From CAYSNP01 sp964432485 (GTDB taxonomy: Bacteria; Bacillota; Clostridia; Christensenellales; DTU072), in assembly GCA_964432485.1 (NCBI GenBank), contig CAYSNP010000005.1, positions 1 to 63,717 of the forward strand: 63,717 bases of DNA, given 5' to 3'. Both the position numbers and the translations under genes were made by a program. Of this stretch, positions 8,070 through 17,345 are shown piece by piece. Numbering within the stretch: position 1 is the first letter of the stretch; each line of letters starts with the position of its first letter. The notes below the pieces were generated by a model. It made no database searches. It was not told the origin of the DNA and saw nothing but the letters and a program-made list of their open reading frames with translations.

Positions 8070-9533
8070 TTATTTGTACCAATCTAAATCAAATGCCAAG
8101 CTATCTTTAGGTTTTTCTGCTGCTTTTCTTTTGTTTAGCTCTGACAAAATATCCTCATGCTTCTTTCTTGTAAAGTTGTAAAATAAAAACGGAATCCCCA
8201 TAGCTAGATACCCTGCCGCAGGCACAAGTGTAACCAAAATAAAAATCATATTTAATACACGAGGTCCTTGCTGTGCAGAGTCGGGGTCCAGCTCACCCAT
8301 ATAACCTACCGCACTAAGCAAAAAGCCGGTGATAGCTACACAAATACTATTTTGGAATTTGGATACAAAAGTAAGCAGAGAAAAGCAAGCTCCCTCCACT
8401 CTCCTGCCTGTCTTATATTCTAGCTCGTCTACGCTGTCGCCTATCATGGTAGTAGTGACTACAGACCATACCCCAAGCGGTAGACAATCCAAGACTCTGC
8501 CTAGTATAAACAAAAGCAAGTTGGAATAGCCCACAAAGTAAAATACCACATTAGATACTACGCCAAGTAAGCAGCCTGCAAGCAGTAAATCTCTTTTTTC
8601 AAACCTTTTTATCAAAGCGGGCGCACTAATCAGCCCTGCAAACATAGCAACGCCCGGCAGTATGCTGATTGCCGGTACAAAGATGCTCATTATCAAGTTG
8701 CTTTCTGTATCAGGAAAAACTTCTTTTAGATTCCATTTGGCAAAATAAGTGCTAAGTGCAGCGGAGCCTACCATCATTATACTCATTAGCACGCCGGCTA
8801 ACAGATTTATTATCAATGCTCTGCTTTTAGTTACCAATTTTAAGCTGTCAAAGAACTTTTCGCCTTCTTTAACCGTACTTGTTGCCCTTTCTCTGGTACC
8901 AAAAAAGCCTTGCTGCATTAACACCGCACCCAAAATGCAAAAGATTGCCACAGTAAAGAAAAAGCTGTAATGCTTGTCCTGCCCGGAGTCTGCAAAAAGT
9001 TTATTGATAAACCAAAATACACCTACCACAAGCCCGCAACCTATTTCTCCAATTATTCTTGTTACGGAAATTACCTTAACCCTTTTATCAGCTTCGGTAG
9101 TGATAATTGCGGACATACTCCAATAGGGGATATCATTAGCAGTATAAACTATTGTAAACAATAGATAAATTACAGACGCATATGCAATAGTACCCGTAGA
9201 GCTTAACTTTATTGGAGCAAAAAGCAGAATAGTTATAACTGCAACAGGAATGGGGGTAAATAACATATATGGTCTGCACTTGCCCCAACGGGTCTGAGTT
9301 TTATCTACAATTGCTCCCATAAGAGGATCATTAAGGGCATCGAAAACTCTAGTTAGAGATAAAATCAAGCCTGCTACCGCCGCATTTATGTAAAGATAAT
9401 CGGTCATAAACAGTAACAGATAAGTAGTAATGATACCGTATATCATCATTTGCCCGCAATTGGTAAGGGCATAGGAGGCTATCTCGCTATTGCCAAGAGG
9501 CTTTTCTGCTTTGGAATTTTTGTTCATTTTCAT
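8070..9533 (-). CDS. GPH-family glycoside/hexuronide:cation symporter (copy 3)
   Basis: 487 aa, the most diverged of the three paralogues, keeping MTDYLYIN, RVFDALNDPLMG, RWGKCRPY and the common SLAFDLDWYK tail, but with a different pre-tail region. Its ATG overlaps the stop codon of the GH38-like gene in an ATGA arrangement, so translation of enzyme and transporter is probably coupled. This is the best clue that the symporters carry products of that glycosidase. Confidence 0.88.
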   Translation of the reverse strand: MKMNKNSKAEKPLGNSEIASYALTNCGQMMIYGIITTYLLLFMTDYLYINAAVAGLILSLTRVFDALNDPLMGAIVDKTQTRWGKCRPYMLFTPIPVAVITILLFAPIKLSSTGTIAYASVIYLLFTIVYTANDIPYWSMSAIITTEADKRVKVISVTRIIGEIGCGLVVGVFWFINKLFADSGQDKHYSFFFTVAIFCILGAVLMQQGFFGTRERATSTVKEGEKFFDSLKLVTKSRALIINLLAGVLMSIMMVGSAALSTYFAKWNLKEVFPDTESNLIMSIFVPAISILPGVAMFAGLISAPALIKRFEKRDLLLAGCLLGVVSNVVFYFVGYSNLLLFILGRVLDCLPLGVWSVVTTTMIGDSVDELEYKTGRRVEGACFSLLTFVSKFQNSICVAITGFLLSAVGYMGELDPDSAQQGPRVLNMIFILVTLVPAAGYLAMGIPFLFYNFTRKKHEDILSELNKRKAAEKPKDSLAFDLDWYK

Positions 9534-11575
9534 CCCCCTTTCGGTAGTAAAATATATCCAAAGTATGCATTTTGGTCATACCAAAGTGGGAAATTGGTAC
9601 CCCAAAGGTTGTTATATAGATTAAATGACAGACCTTGCGTAATATCGCCATACTCATTGTCGAAGCGCAGTACCTTGCCTTTGCCTATGGCTACAAGCGG
9701 GCTGTGCATATTTATCAGCTCCCAGCCTTTACCCTCATTTGTAAAGACAGCCTTTTCAATGGCGGCCAGATTTCTATTGCCGGAAGGCACTATATCCAAA
9801 GGGTCAATGCTCTCCCCCAGCTTAATATACCTTAGGCTATCCTTATCCGCTTTGATTGCAAAATTAACCCATAATGCCTCCGGAAGTCTGGATGCATCTT
9901 TATCCAGCCAAATCAGTTCAATTTTTAGCCCCTCTTGCTTAGCAGAAAACTTGGCTTGAAACTGCCTTGGCGCTCCGCATTGCTTACTTACATTATCATC
10001 CATTGTAAACTGTGCAATAATGCTGTTCTTTTTTTCATTTATGAGCAGTAAGGCTAACTTATAAGAAAAATCGCCTTCGGGATATTTGCCTTCTGCGTAC
10101 TTTAGTCCCGGTTTATGAAAATCCGGGGCAATCCATACCTTACAGTTTTCATAATCCCGGGCATAAGTTTGCTTATATTCTTCATAGTCCTTAGCACCGT
10201 AAGAAGCATAACGAATAAAGGGTAGTGCTCCGCTGCTTTCCAATACAGTAGCTTGATTATGTACAACTTTATCCAAGCCACTTTCGTTAAATTGCAACTG
10301 AAAATTGCCAATTTTATAAACTGAGTGCAACTTGCCCTCTTGGTAACCTTGCAGAGCAAAACCTGCCTTAGGTACAAGTGTTGCTATCCTATCTTTAGCA
10401 TCTTTTTGCAACTTGACAGGCAAAGCGGCAATAGCTTTTTCTGTATACTCTCTTTGTTCTGTCCAGGAATATTCTATGCCCGAATAGCTGCCTTTGGAGT
10501 ACTGCCCCCTGCGCCGCTCCTTAAAATCAAAGTACTTTTGCATTGTGCTTTTGAAAATATTGCCCAGCCTGCGTCTGACTTTATCGTATTCCCTTGCCTT
10601 TAGAAAATCTGCTTTTAAGTAATTGTCATAATCTGCTAAATATCTTTTAACATCCATACCCCAAGTATGTTCTGTAATTAGTAGCAGGTTTTCACAAAAA
10701 GCGTCGTATGCCTTATCCTTTTCATTTAACAGCCCGCTTGCCCGCCATTCTTTCAGCGCTAAGGAAAGCTCCCTATATGCCGCTACTTTATAGGGGTCTG
10801 TCCCTACACCGTGTATCCAGCTATCCCCTATTTCGCAGGTAAGCACAGGCAGCTTATCTTTTACCGCCCATATAGCGCGCCCGTACTCGTCCAAAGTGGA
10901 GGGCGCAATCTTGTAGTCAGGATATTTTTCCGCCAATTCCTTATATGTCTTTTCTACCTCTGCTTTGGAAGAAGGTCCGCAATTATCGCTGGAATGTAAA
11001 AAACAAAGAATATCGTCAATATATTTATTTTGGTATATGCCGCCATAGGCACCTTCATAAACTACTACAATCTCAGCATCTCCGTATTTCCATAAAAACT
11101 CACGGGGAACATCGGGCACACTAGAGGCATTATTTACCCCAATATGCAAAAAGCGTATCCCTGCCTTATGTAAATAGGGCAACATTGCAATAGTATGGCC
11201 GGGAACATCGGTCATTTTTGCGGAGATGGTATGCTTTTTATACTTTTTATCCAGTTCCTTAGCAATGGAAAGCGCATATCCAAATAGCTCCTCCGTTATC
11301 AGTTCGGTGTGGGTAGTAAAGGGGAGAGCATGCCAAACAATCGCACCATTCTTTACCGCTGCATCCAAAATATGCTGATTCTTAATGGAAGCATTGCGCA
11401 AGCTGTCTCTGATAAGGTAAGAGCCGGTAGTCCATACAAATTTATCTACCAGCTCCTCTGCAAGCTCCGCCGCTAAAGGAATATACTTAGCCCTATATTG
11501 CTCTAAAACTTTTTTGGCATAGTCGGTAAAGCCCAAATCCAAATGCGTTTTACTAATCAAATGTATCTTTTTCAT
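9530..11575 (-). CDS. GH38-like alpha-mannosidase family protein (DUF5054 type)
   Basis: A 681-aa cytosolic protein without signal peptide. The N-terminus reads KTHLDLGFTD; the HxD at residues 11 and 13 matches the zinc-binding start of the GH38 catalytic fold (HxDxxW in classical members). A DVPGHTIAMLPYLHKAGI segment further on also fits that fold. The C-terminal half is beta-rich. I assign it to the GH38-like group that databases call DUF5054; the exact activity is not proven. It heads the run of three GPH symporters and three phosphoesterases. No good Shine-Dalgarno site is seen; TATAAT lies 16 bp upstream, so the leader would be very short. Confidence 0.7.
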   Translation of the reverse strand: MKKIHLISKTHLDLGFTDYAKKVLEQYRAKYIPLAAELAEELVDKFVWTTGSYLIRDSLRNASIKNQHILDAAVKNGAIVWHALPFTTHTELITEELFGYALSIAKELDKKYKKHTISAKMTDVPGHTIAMLPYLHKAGIRFLHIGVNNASSVPDVPREFLWKYGDAEIVVVYEGAYGGIYQNKYIDDILCFLHSSDNCGPSSKAEVEKTYKELAEKYPDYKIAPSTLDEYGRAIWAVKDKLPVLTCEIGDSWIHGVGTDPYKVAAYRELSLALKEWRASGLLNEKDKAYDAFCENLLLITEHTWGMDVKRYLADYDNYLKADFLKAREYDKVRRRLGNIFKSTMQKYFDFKERRRGQYSKGSYSGIEYSWTEQREYTEKAIAALPVKLQKDAKDRIATLVPKAGFALQGYQEGKLHSVYKIGNFQLQFNESGLDKVVHNQATVLESSGALPFIRYASYGAKDYEEYKQTYARDYENCKVWIAPDFHKPGLKYAEGKYPEGDFSYKLALLLINEKKNSIIAQFTMDDNVSKQCGAPRQFQAKFSAKQEGLKIELIWLDKDASRLPEALWVNFAIKADKDSLRYIKLGESIDPLDIVPSGNRNLAAIEKAVFTNEGKGWELINMHSPLVAIGKGKVLRFDNEYGDITQGLSFNLYNNLWGTNFPLWYDQNAYFGYILLPKGG

Positions 11576-11591
11576 AGCTACATAATAGCAT

Positions 11592-11597
11592 ATTATA
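11592..11597 (-). promoter_or_regulatory. Candidate -10 box for the GH38-like operon
   Basis: TATAAT on the minus strand, 16 bp upstream of the ATG at 11575. No convincing -35 is present (ATTATT at the right distance). The 47-bp space to the TMEM43-like gene holds nothing else. Confidence 0.35.
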
Positions 11598-11622
11598 TAC
11601 TATTATTCAATGGCAATAATTT

Positions 11623-12771
11623 TTATTTTTTACCGGCTGCCGCACTCCTTTTTCTAACAATAAGAATAACAGCAACTGCAATCAGAATTGCCGCAACTCC
11701 TAACGCTAAAAAGAAATTGTGCAGTACCATAGAGATCACCACAATAACAGTAGTCAGCACTAAAGATACAAAAAAGGCTATAACCCCAAAGATAAAGCCG
11801 GAAATCTTAGAAAATACAGGGACAACGCTCAGAAATTTAGTTATAGGACCGGTCATTGCTATCAGCCCTAAAAACATCATTAAAAAGCCGACCAAGCGCA
11901 ATATCCAAGTCACTGTCTTATGCTCTTGAGTTAAAATTTGCACAGCCTCGCTAAGGCTGCCCGCTCCTGCAAAGAATCTATAAAGCTGATGCTCTTTGGG
12001 AGTTATAAAAGCTGATATACTGTCTCCGTCAGCTGCTCCTAGCAGTATCCCTATATCGGAGGAATCAATAACAAGATAGCTTATTCTATAATCTCCTAAG
12101 CGGGCAGAAGTAGGGGAGATTCCTTCATCCCCTAAGAATAAATAGCTGCTTGTTAGTGCATAATGCTCAAGCGCTTCCGCATTTATTTTATCTTGTGTCA
12201 GCTTTAGTTGCTTTGAGCCGGAAAACTCTACATTGTCCATAAGGGTGTATCTGCCCATTTTAAGCTGTTCTCCTTGCTCGTGCGCCTGCTCGGGCATAGA
12301 AGCTATTTTTTGATTGTAGTCGGCGGGGATACTCCCGGGCAATTCATTGGCGTCACCCTGAAAAGTTGAAGTTTGCCTTGGAGAGAGCGTCCACTCTTTT
12401 TTATAGCTGTAAGTGGTGGTAGTGGTGGTGCTTCCGCCTAAGTTATCTTTGCTTTCTCTATGCTCTTCTTCTATATATGCATACATTTCTACCGTTCGAG
12501 CAATATAAACATATTCGCCTTGCGCCAAATATGTATCGCCTGCATAAGCAGAAGCGGTAATACTCCCCTTTACACCTATTAGCGTGCCCTTGTCTAAACT
12601 GTGTCCTTCTTGAGTTACTTCGCTAGCTGCCGAGGCAACTTTGCCTAGGTCTTCTCTGCCCTCATTGATATATAGCACAACAAAAGAGCCAAGAAATACA
12701 ACCAGCCCTATTATAGCTGTTACAAAAGAAGACAGTATCTTACTGCCGAAACTTTTTCTTTCTACTTTCAT
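11623..12771 (-). CDS. TMEM43 family membrane protein
   Basis: About 382 aa. One transmembrane helix near the N-terminus is followed by a long extracytoplasmic-type domain. The C-terminus holds three or four helices in a row, ending in a basic tail. The GSFVVLYINEGR segment after the first helix and the C-terminal helix cluster are typical of TMEM43/DUF1625. Bacterial members exist but have no settled function; the human protein lies in the inner nuclear membrane and ER. I chose the ATG at 12771 because GGAGG precedes it and because the longer frame would run into the terminator hairpin at 12801-12830. Confidence 0.75.
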   Translation of the reverse strand: MKVERKSFGSKILSSFVTAIIGLVVFLGSFVVLYINEGREDLGKVASAASEVTQEGHSLDKGTLIGVKGSITASAYAGDTYLAQGEYVYIARTVEMYAYIEEEHRESKDNLGGSTTTTTTYSYKKEWTLSPRQTSTFQGDANELPGSIPADYNQKIASMPEQAHEQGEQLKMGRYTLMDNVEFSGSKQLKLTQDKINAEALEHYALTSSYLFLGDEGISPTSARLGDYRISYLVIDSSDIGILLGAADGDSISAFITPKEHQLYRFFAGAGSLSEAVQILTQEHKTVTWILRLVGFLMMFLGLIAMTGPITKFLSVVPVFSKISGFIFGVIAFFVSLVLTTVIVVISMVLHNFFLALGVAAILIAVAVILIVRKRSAAAGKK

Positions 12772-12800
12772 ACTATTTCCTCCATATTTCCATTTTAACA

Positions 12801-12830
12801 TAAAAGAGGCATAATATTAAGCCTCTTTTA
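12801..12830 (-). terminator. Terminator hairpin after the KamA-like gene
   Basis: TAAAAGAGGC and GCCTCTTTTA form a perfect 10-bp stem with a 10-nt loop, located 17 bp past the stop of the KamA-like gene and before the TMEM43-like start. The stem ends in TTTTA on both strands. Confidence 0.8.
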
Positions 12831-12846
12831 GATTTTTCTTTGCATT

Positions 12847-13971
12847 TTATAAAATGTTATACTCTATATTGTCGGGCAGCCAATAGGTGTTGTCATTTAC
12901 AGGCACCATAAAAATCTTATTAAGATTAACTTCATCTTTAGCTTGATGCTGTTTTAGCAGCATTTCGCCGGCTTGCGTCATGCCAATTATTTCCATTTTG
13001 CCTTTAATATGGCTCATAGCAAACCTAAATCGCTTTGCCACACCGGAAAGGCGAGCTCTGGTCTCCTCCACAATAGGCCAGCCTTTGGAAAATGGTACGG
13101 TAAAGTACCCTTTAACCCCTTTTATCGGCCTGCATTGAAAAAGATAATACGGTGATACGCCCAGCCCTATCAGCCCGTTAAACAGCTTTACCAAAGTGTC
13201 GGCATTGTCATTAACCCCTGCAAGCAATACGCTTTGATTAAGGGTATGGATACCAATTTCGCGCAAAATATTAATTGCCGCTTCCGCTTCTGCAGTTAAC
13301 TCTCGGGGATGATTGAATTGCGTTACTACATATATGGTCTTTTGTTTTCTGTACTTGGCAAGCATTTCTATCAACTGCTTATCCCCAAAAATGCGCTGAG
13401 GCAATACTACCGGCAATCTTGTGCCAAAGCGAATGAATTTTAGATGCTCTACATTGCACAACCCTTTAAGATATGTTTCGATTACCCTATTGGTATTCAT
13501 AAAAGCATCGCCGCCGGTTATAAGTATATTGTCCACTTCGGGATGCTCTTTTACATATTCTACCGCTCTATCCGTAACAGATAAGGTTTCCTCCTCGGTT
13601 AAGCCTACCATTCTTTTGCGAAAACAATGCCTGCAATACATAGCGCAAACATTGGTCGACAGCACCAGCAAAGTATTGTTGTACTTATGTTGCAAACCTT
13701 CCTCTACTGTGTTTTCCGCTTCTCCGCTTACATCTACGCTGCCGCCCATAGTAAGTTCTGACGGGGATGCCACGCACATTTTAAAGATAGGATCGTTATA
13801 GTCGTTCTTTTTAATTAGTTTTTGATAATATCTGGTTATATTAAGCGGATATTTTTCAATAATGGCGCTATACTCCTCAACCTCACGCTCTGCAATAAGC
13901 CCGCTAGCAGCCAGCCCTTCTGCGGAGGTAATATTGCGCTCTAATTCTTTTTGCCAATCATATTCTTGCAT
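12847..13971 (-). CDS. KamA-family radical SAM aminomutase-like protein
   Basis: 374 aa. The radical-SAM cluster motif CAMYCRHC is at residues 109-116 and is followed by FRKR, as in lysine 2,3-aminomutase relatives. A DNILITGGDAFM segment is the SAM-contacting GGD block. Near the C-terminus MSHIKGKMEI contains the Lys expected to bind pyridoxal phosphate. The C-terminal part is shorter than that of classical KamA, so it may be a glutamate aminomutase-like or uncharacterised subgroup. EF-P beta-lysylation is less likely because no efp is nearby. GGAGGTGG precedes the ATG and a good promoter lies at 14005-14033. It is monocistronic. Confidence 0.8.
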   Translation of the reverse strand: MQEYDWQKELERNITSAEGLAASGLIAEREVEEYSAIIEKYPLNITRYYQKLIKKNDYNDPIFKMCVASPSELTMGGSVDVSGEAENTVEEGLQHKYNNTLLVLSTNVCAMYCRHCFRKRMVGLTEEETLSVTDRAVEYVKEHPEVDNILITGGDAFMNTNRVIETYLKGLCNVEHLKFIRFGTRLPVVLPQRIFGDKQLIEMLAKYRKQKTIYVVTQFNHPRELTAEAEAAINILREIGIHTLNQSVLLAGVNDNADTLVKLFNGLIGLGVSPYYLFQCRPIKGVKGYFTVPFSKGWPIVEETRARLSGVAKRFRFAMSHIKGKMEIIGMTQAGEMLLKQHQAKDEVNLNKIFMVPVNDNTYWLPDNIEYNIL

Positions 13972-14004
13972 CGATTGCCACCTCCAAAAAAAATAATGCC
14001 TAAT

Positions 14005-14033
14005 ATTATATCATAAAAGGGTGCCAAATGCAA
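14005..14033 (-). promoter_or_regulatory. Sigma-A-type promoter of the KamA-like gene
   Basis: On the minus strand TTGCAT (14033-14028), a 17-bp spacer and TATAAT (14010-14005), about 34 bp before the start codon. Confidence 0.7.
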
Positions 14034-14184
14034 ATAGCCCCCTTTTTGCAATAATTGTAGGTTATGGTAAAAAAAGTGGATAGGTTAATTGGCTGCTTCT
14101 TGTATGCTGGCTGCGTAACCGAAAAATAATCTTTGTGTTTAGGCTTTTGCAGCCTTTTGTACAAATATATTAGTATTAAAAAAT

Positions 14185-14427
14185 CTAATTTATATCAAGA
14201 TTTTCATTTGTAAAATAAGGGCTGTCCAAAAACTCTAGCAAGCTCATTCCAAACCCTTGGGCAAGCAGCATAACAGTAGAAAGAGTGACCGTTTTGTTCT
14301 TTTCATGCATAATACACCCAATTCGGCCATGTGATAGCCCACTATTTTGCTCCAATCTATATTGTGTCATATTTTTTTGTATTAACAGCTCACTAATACG
14401 CAAAGCAACGGCCTTATTGACTGTCAT
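14185..14427 (-). CDS. Small XRE-family helix-turn-helix regulator
   Basis: An 80-aa protein that is almost entirely a Cro/C1-type HTH domain: the recognition region reads MTQYRLEQNSGLSHGRIG, followed by an SLLEFL helix. It has no sensor domain. It is transcribed away from the cytolysin-like gene; the intergenic space holds a 14-bp palindrome over that gene's promoter, so autoregulation and control of the cytolysin-like gene are likely (inference). Three possible starts lie close together (14439, 14430, 14427); GAAGGG is best spaced for 14427. TACAAT at 14452-14447 could be its -10. Confidence 0.8.
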   Translation of the reverse strand: MTVNKAVALRISELLIQKNMTQYRLEQNSGLSHGRIGCIMHEKNKTVTLSTVMLLAQGFGMSLLEFLDSPYFTNENLDIN

Positions 14428-14471
14428 CATACCCTTCATTAAATATATTGTATCAAATTTTCCTTTACTAC

Positions 14472-14501
14472 TTGCGTAAGTATACTTACCTATGTTATAA
14501 T
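14472..14501 (+). promoter_or_regulatory. Promoter with 14-bp palindromic operator for the cytolysin-like gene
   Basis: TTGCGT (14472-14477), an 18-bp spacer and TATAAT (14496-14501). The perfect palindrome GTAAGTATACTTAC (14476-14489) overlaps the -35 and the spacer, where a bound repressor would block RNA polymerase. The same AAGTATACTT core lies upstream of the nucleoside hydrolase at 32-43. Confidence 0.65.
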
Positions 14502-14538
14502 AGGAATATTGAAAAAAATATATGCAAAGGAGAATATT

Positions 14539-17211
14539 ATGAAGAAAAAAACATTTTTTTTGTGTATTGTTTTATTGTTTGTCTTGTCTGCATGTAGCTT
14601 TGGGGGTCACAAAGGTGAAGATTTGAAAGCAGATTTTTCTGTAATTAAAACGAGTAGTGAAAGTTTTGTTGTTGAAGACAAATTATTGACAGAGATACAA
14701 GTTCAAGATAAAGGCTACGAACTGTCACGAGATGAAGATTATGAAGTGTCATATAGTCATAGAAAAGCGACAGCATCTTATGATGAATTATGTAGTTTCG
14801 GTATGAATAATGATATATTCTATCCAGGCGCACTCGTAGATATTTCTACTTTAAATCCTATCCAAATTGGGCGGGCACCTTTGACAATATCTTTAGGTGC
14901 TGAAGGGTGGACTGGATTAAGCGGCAAGATTTCACAAACTATTAATTCCCCAACTTTAGATACCGTTAGAGAAGGAATAAGCAGTTTAATTAATAATGCT
15001 TTGAAGTCAACAACAAATGTTTCTGCACAAGTGTCCTTGGATATTAAAGAAGTAAAAAGTGTCAAAGACTTCAAACTTGGTCTTGGTTTTGGGCTTCAGA
15101 AAGGTGGGTTTGGATTAGAAGATATGTTTGAATTTGATAGTTTGCAAACACAAACAAATTTAGTTGTTGTTCTTAAACAAGTTTATTATACCGTTGATGT
15201 AACATTGCCTAGCTCAAAATATGGTTTTTTTAATGAAACAGTTACAAATAGTGACCTTGAAGATGCAATTCCTAATACTAAAATTCCTACATATGTTGCA
15301 TCTGTATCTTATGGCAGAATTGCATTAATATCAATTCAGACAAATTTCAGCAAGGAGCAAGTAGAAAATGAATTAAGACTTTCATTTGGCAATAAAAATA
15401 TAGCTGGAATTGAGATAAAAAGTGCATTGCAGTCTGTAATAAATGATAGCAGTACTAAGGTAAGTAGCTTTATTTATGGGGGGAGTCAAGAAGATGCAAA
15501 CAATATTATGGGGAAAAGTCAGCTTAATGAAATTATTGATGCATTAAAAAGCAGTTATAATCCTTCAAAGAATATTGGGTTGCCATTGTCATATAAATTT
15601 AGACATCTGGACGGTTCTCTTTCGCAAGTGCAATCCTCAGATGAATATGATATTAAAACAGTCAAATACTTGCCGAAAAAACTTATGGATTGGACTTATT
15701 GGGATAATCTTATAAGTACAGAAGAAATCAGAAAAATATCCGACTTAAAAATAGACTTTTCAGCGATTACTAATGACAATGCGAAAAAGACATTGGCTAT
15801 ACCAGCGAATATAAGCACCCTTAGTCTATTCGGCGGCAATGACATCCGAGAGAATAAATCATTTTCCTTTAAAGAGCTTTCTATAATAATTGCTCCGAGG
15901 GAAAGCGATATAACTATTGTATTAAAGAACATTGCCTTTACGGGAAACAACAATTGCGCTATTATTAGTTCAACATCTAAAATAAATTTTTTATTAGAGG
16001 GCAATGTATCTTTACAGGGAGCGCCAAATTATGCGGCTATTTCCGCATATAACATTAACATTGATGGGAATTCTTTGGAAGGTTTATATACTCTGTTATT
16101 GGTTGGAGGACATGGGGTTAGTGCTAAAGGAGGGCATGCTTTAGAGGCAAATGATGTGTTCATTAATATGCGACATGTAAACTGTGCACTTACTGCATCC
16201 GGAGGTCAAGGCGATGTCAAATTTGATGGTGGTGATGCAATTAATGTGAAAAAGATTGCCATAGAAAACATTGGAGAGGTTAATTTACTTGGTGGTGATG
16301 GAGGAGATGGGATTGATGGAACAAATGGGGATAACGGAAAAAATGGTATTAATGGGAGAAATCAATATATGCGCAGCCAATCAGGCGTAGATGTATTATT
16401 TGAAATATATCATGGAGAGAGAGGAGCCGATGGTGAAAAAGGTGCTGATGGATATAATGGGCTAAATGGCGGAAATGGGGGCAATGGAATAACAGCAAAT
16501 AGTGTTGAGTTAAGTGGAAAAATTGATATTAATATAGGTGGTGGCACAGGAGGCGAAGGAGGGACAGGTGGCAATGGTGGAGTTGGTGGTAAAGGCGGAG
16601 CAGGGGGAAAAGGTAGCCAAGGATATTATTACTTCGTGGCGTGGAATCCTGATGGGAATGGTGGTGATGGTGGCAACGGCGGGATTGGCGGTGCAGGTGG
16701 AGCGGGCGGTCACGGCGGCAATGGAGGCGTTGCAATATCTACGACAAGTCTTATAGTAATGAATGATGTTTTGCTTACAGTTTTTGAATCTAATGGTGGT
16801 GCAGGTGGCAATGGTGGCATAGGGGGCAACGGCGGTTTTGGAGGTAACGGTGGCGGAGGCGGTACAGGTTACCTTTATGGCCACGGTTATAAAGGTAGCG
16901 GTGGTTTTGGGGGACAAGGTGGTAATGGTGGAACTCCTGGGAACAATGGTTTATATGGGAAAGTAATTCAGGCTAGTATTTATGAAGTATCTACAAGTAT
17001 AAAAGTATACCGGACAACTCTTTCCGATGCTGGCAATGGTGGCAACGGCGGTAATGGTGGGTATGGGGGAAACAAGGGGACAAGTGGCGATGGTGGAGTT
17101 GATCGGACTCGCATTAACGCATCCAATGGTCAAAATAATAATAGTACTGGGCAATTAGCGGCCCCTACTACATACGATGCCACTTTAAGTGAATTGTTTT
17201 TAATTATGTAA
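14539..17211 (+). CDS. Cholesterol-dependent-cytolysin-like lipoprotein with a glycine-rich C-terminus
   Basis: 890 aa. The signal ends in LSAC (Cys19), so it is a surface lipoprotein. Residues ~40-375 match domains 1-3 of thiol-activated cytolysins in order: FVVEDKLLT, YPGAL (95-99), RAPLTISL, VVVLKQVYYTVDVTLPSS (~209-226), PTYVASVSYGR (250-260), FIYGGSQED (311-319), then PLSYKFRHLDGSL. In known CDCs this order leads into the membrane-binding domain 4 with its Trp-rich undecapeptide. Here that part is absent. A beta-solenoid-like stretch (~410-580) and GGNGG/GGxGG repeats (~580-870) follow instead. AAGGAG precedes the ATG at 14539; the upstream TTG at 14509 lies at the likely transcription start. 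No recognition element for cholesterol is visible, so pore formation and target are inference. Confidence 0.8.
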   Translation: MKKKTFFLCIVLLFVLSACSFGGHKGEDLKADFSVIKTSSESFVVEDKLLTEIQVQDKGYELSRDEDYEVSYSHRKATASYDELCSFGMNNDIFYPGALVDISTLNPIQIGRAPLTISLGAEGWTGLSGKISQTINSPTLDTVREGISSLINNALKSTTNVSAQVSLDIKEVKSVKDFKLGLGFGLQKGGFGLEDMFEFDSLQTQTNLVVVLKQVYYTVDVTLPSSKYGFFNETVTNSDLEDAIPNTKIPTYVASVSYGRIALISIQTNFSKEQVENELRLSFGNKNIAGIEIKSALQSVINDSSTKVSSFIYGGSQEDANNIMGKSQLNEIIDALKSSYNPSKNIGLPLSYKFRHLDGSLSQVQSSDEYDIKTVKYLPKKLMDWTYWDNLISTEEIRKISDLKIDFSAITNDNAKKTLAIPANISTLSLFGGNDIRENKSFSFKELSIIIAPRESDITIVLKNIAFTGNNNCAIISSTSKINFLLEGNVSLQGAPNYAAISAYNINIDGNSLEGLYTLLLVGGHGVSAKGGHALEANDVFINMRHVNCALTASGGQGDVKFDGGDAINVKKIAIENIGEVNLLGGDGGDGIDGTNGDNGKNGINGRNQYMRSQSGVDVLFEIYHGERGADGEKGADGYNGLNGGNGGNGITANSVELSGKIDINIGGGTGGEGGTGGNGGVGGKGGAGGKGSQGYYYFVAWNPDGNGGDGGNGGIGGAGGAGGHGGNGGVAISTTSLIVMNDVLLTVFESNGGAGGNGGIGGNGGFGGNGGGGGTGYLYGHGYKGSGGFGGQGGNGGTPGNNGLYGKVIQASIYEVSTSIKVYRTTLSDAGNGGNGGNGGYGGNKGTSGDGGVDRTRINASNGQNNNSTGQLAAPTTYDATLSELFLIM

Positions 17212-17345
17212 TGTTGTAAAAGGTCGGCTTGAACATTTCTTGCTAGCTGTAATTACGGCATAAAGCCTATTTTGCTTCATTGGGTATGTCAAGACTTAAA
17301 TGGGTATACCTGAATAAAATACAATTAACTTAGGAGGTAATAAAA

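Noticed and set aside
16510..16917. Long open frames opposite and beside the glycine-rich region
   Set aside because: GGN repeats keep other frames open (Thr/Ala- or His-rich translations); no ribosome sites.
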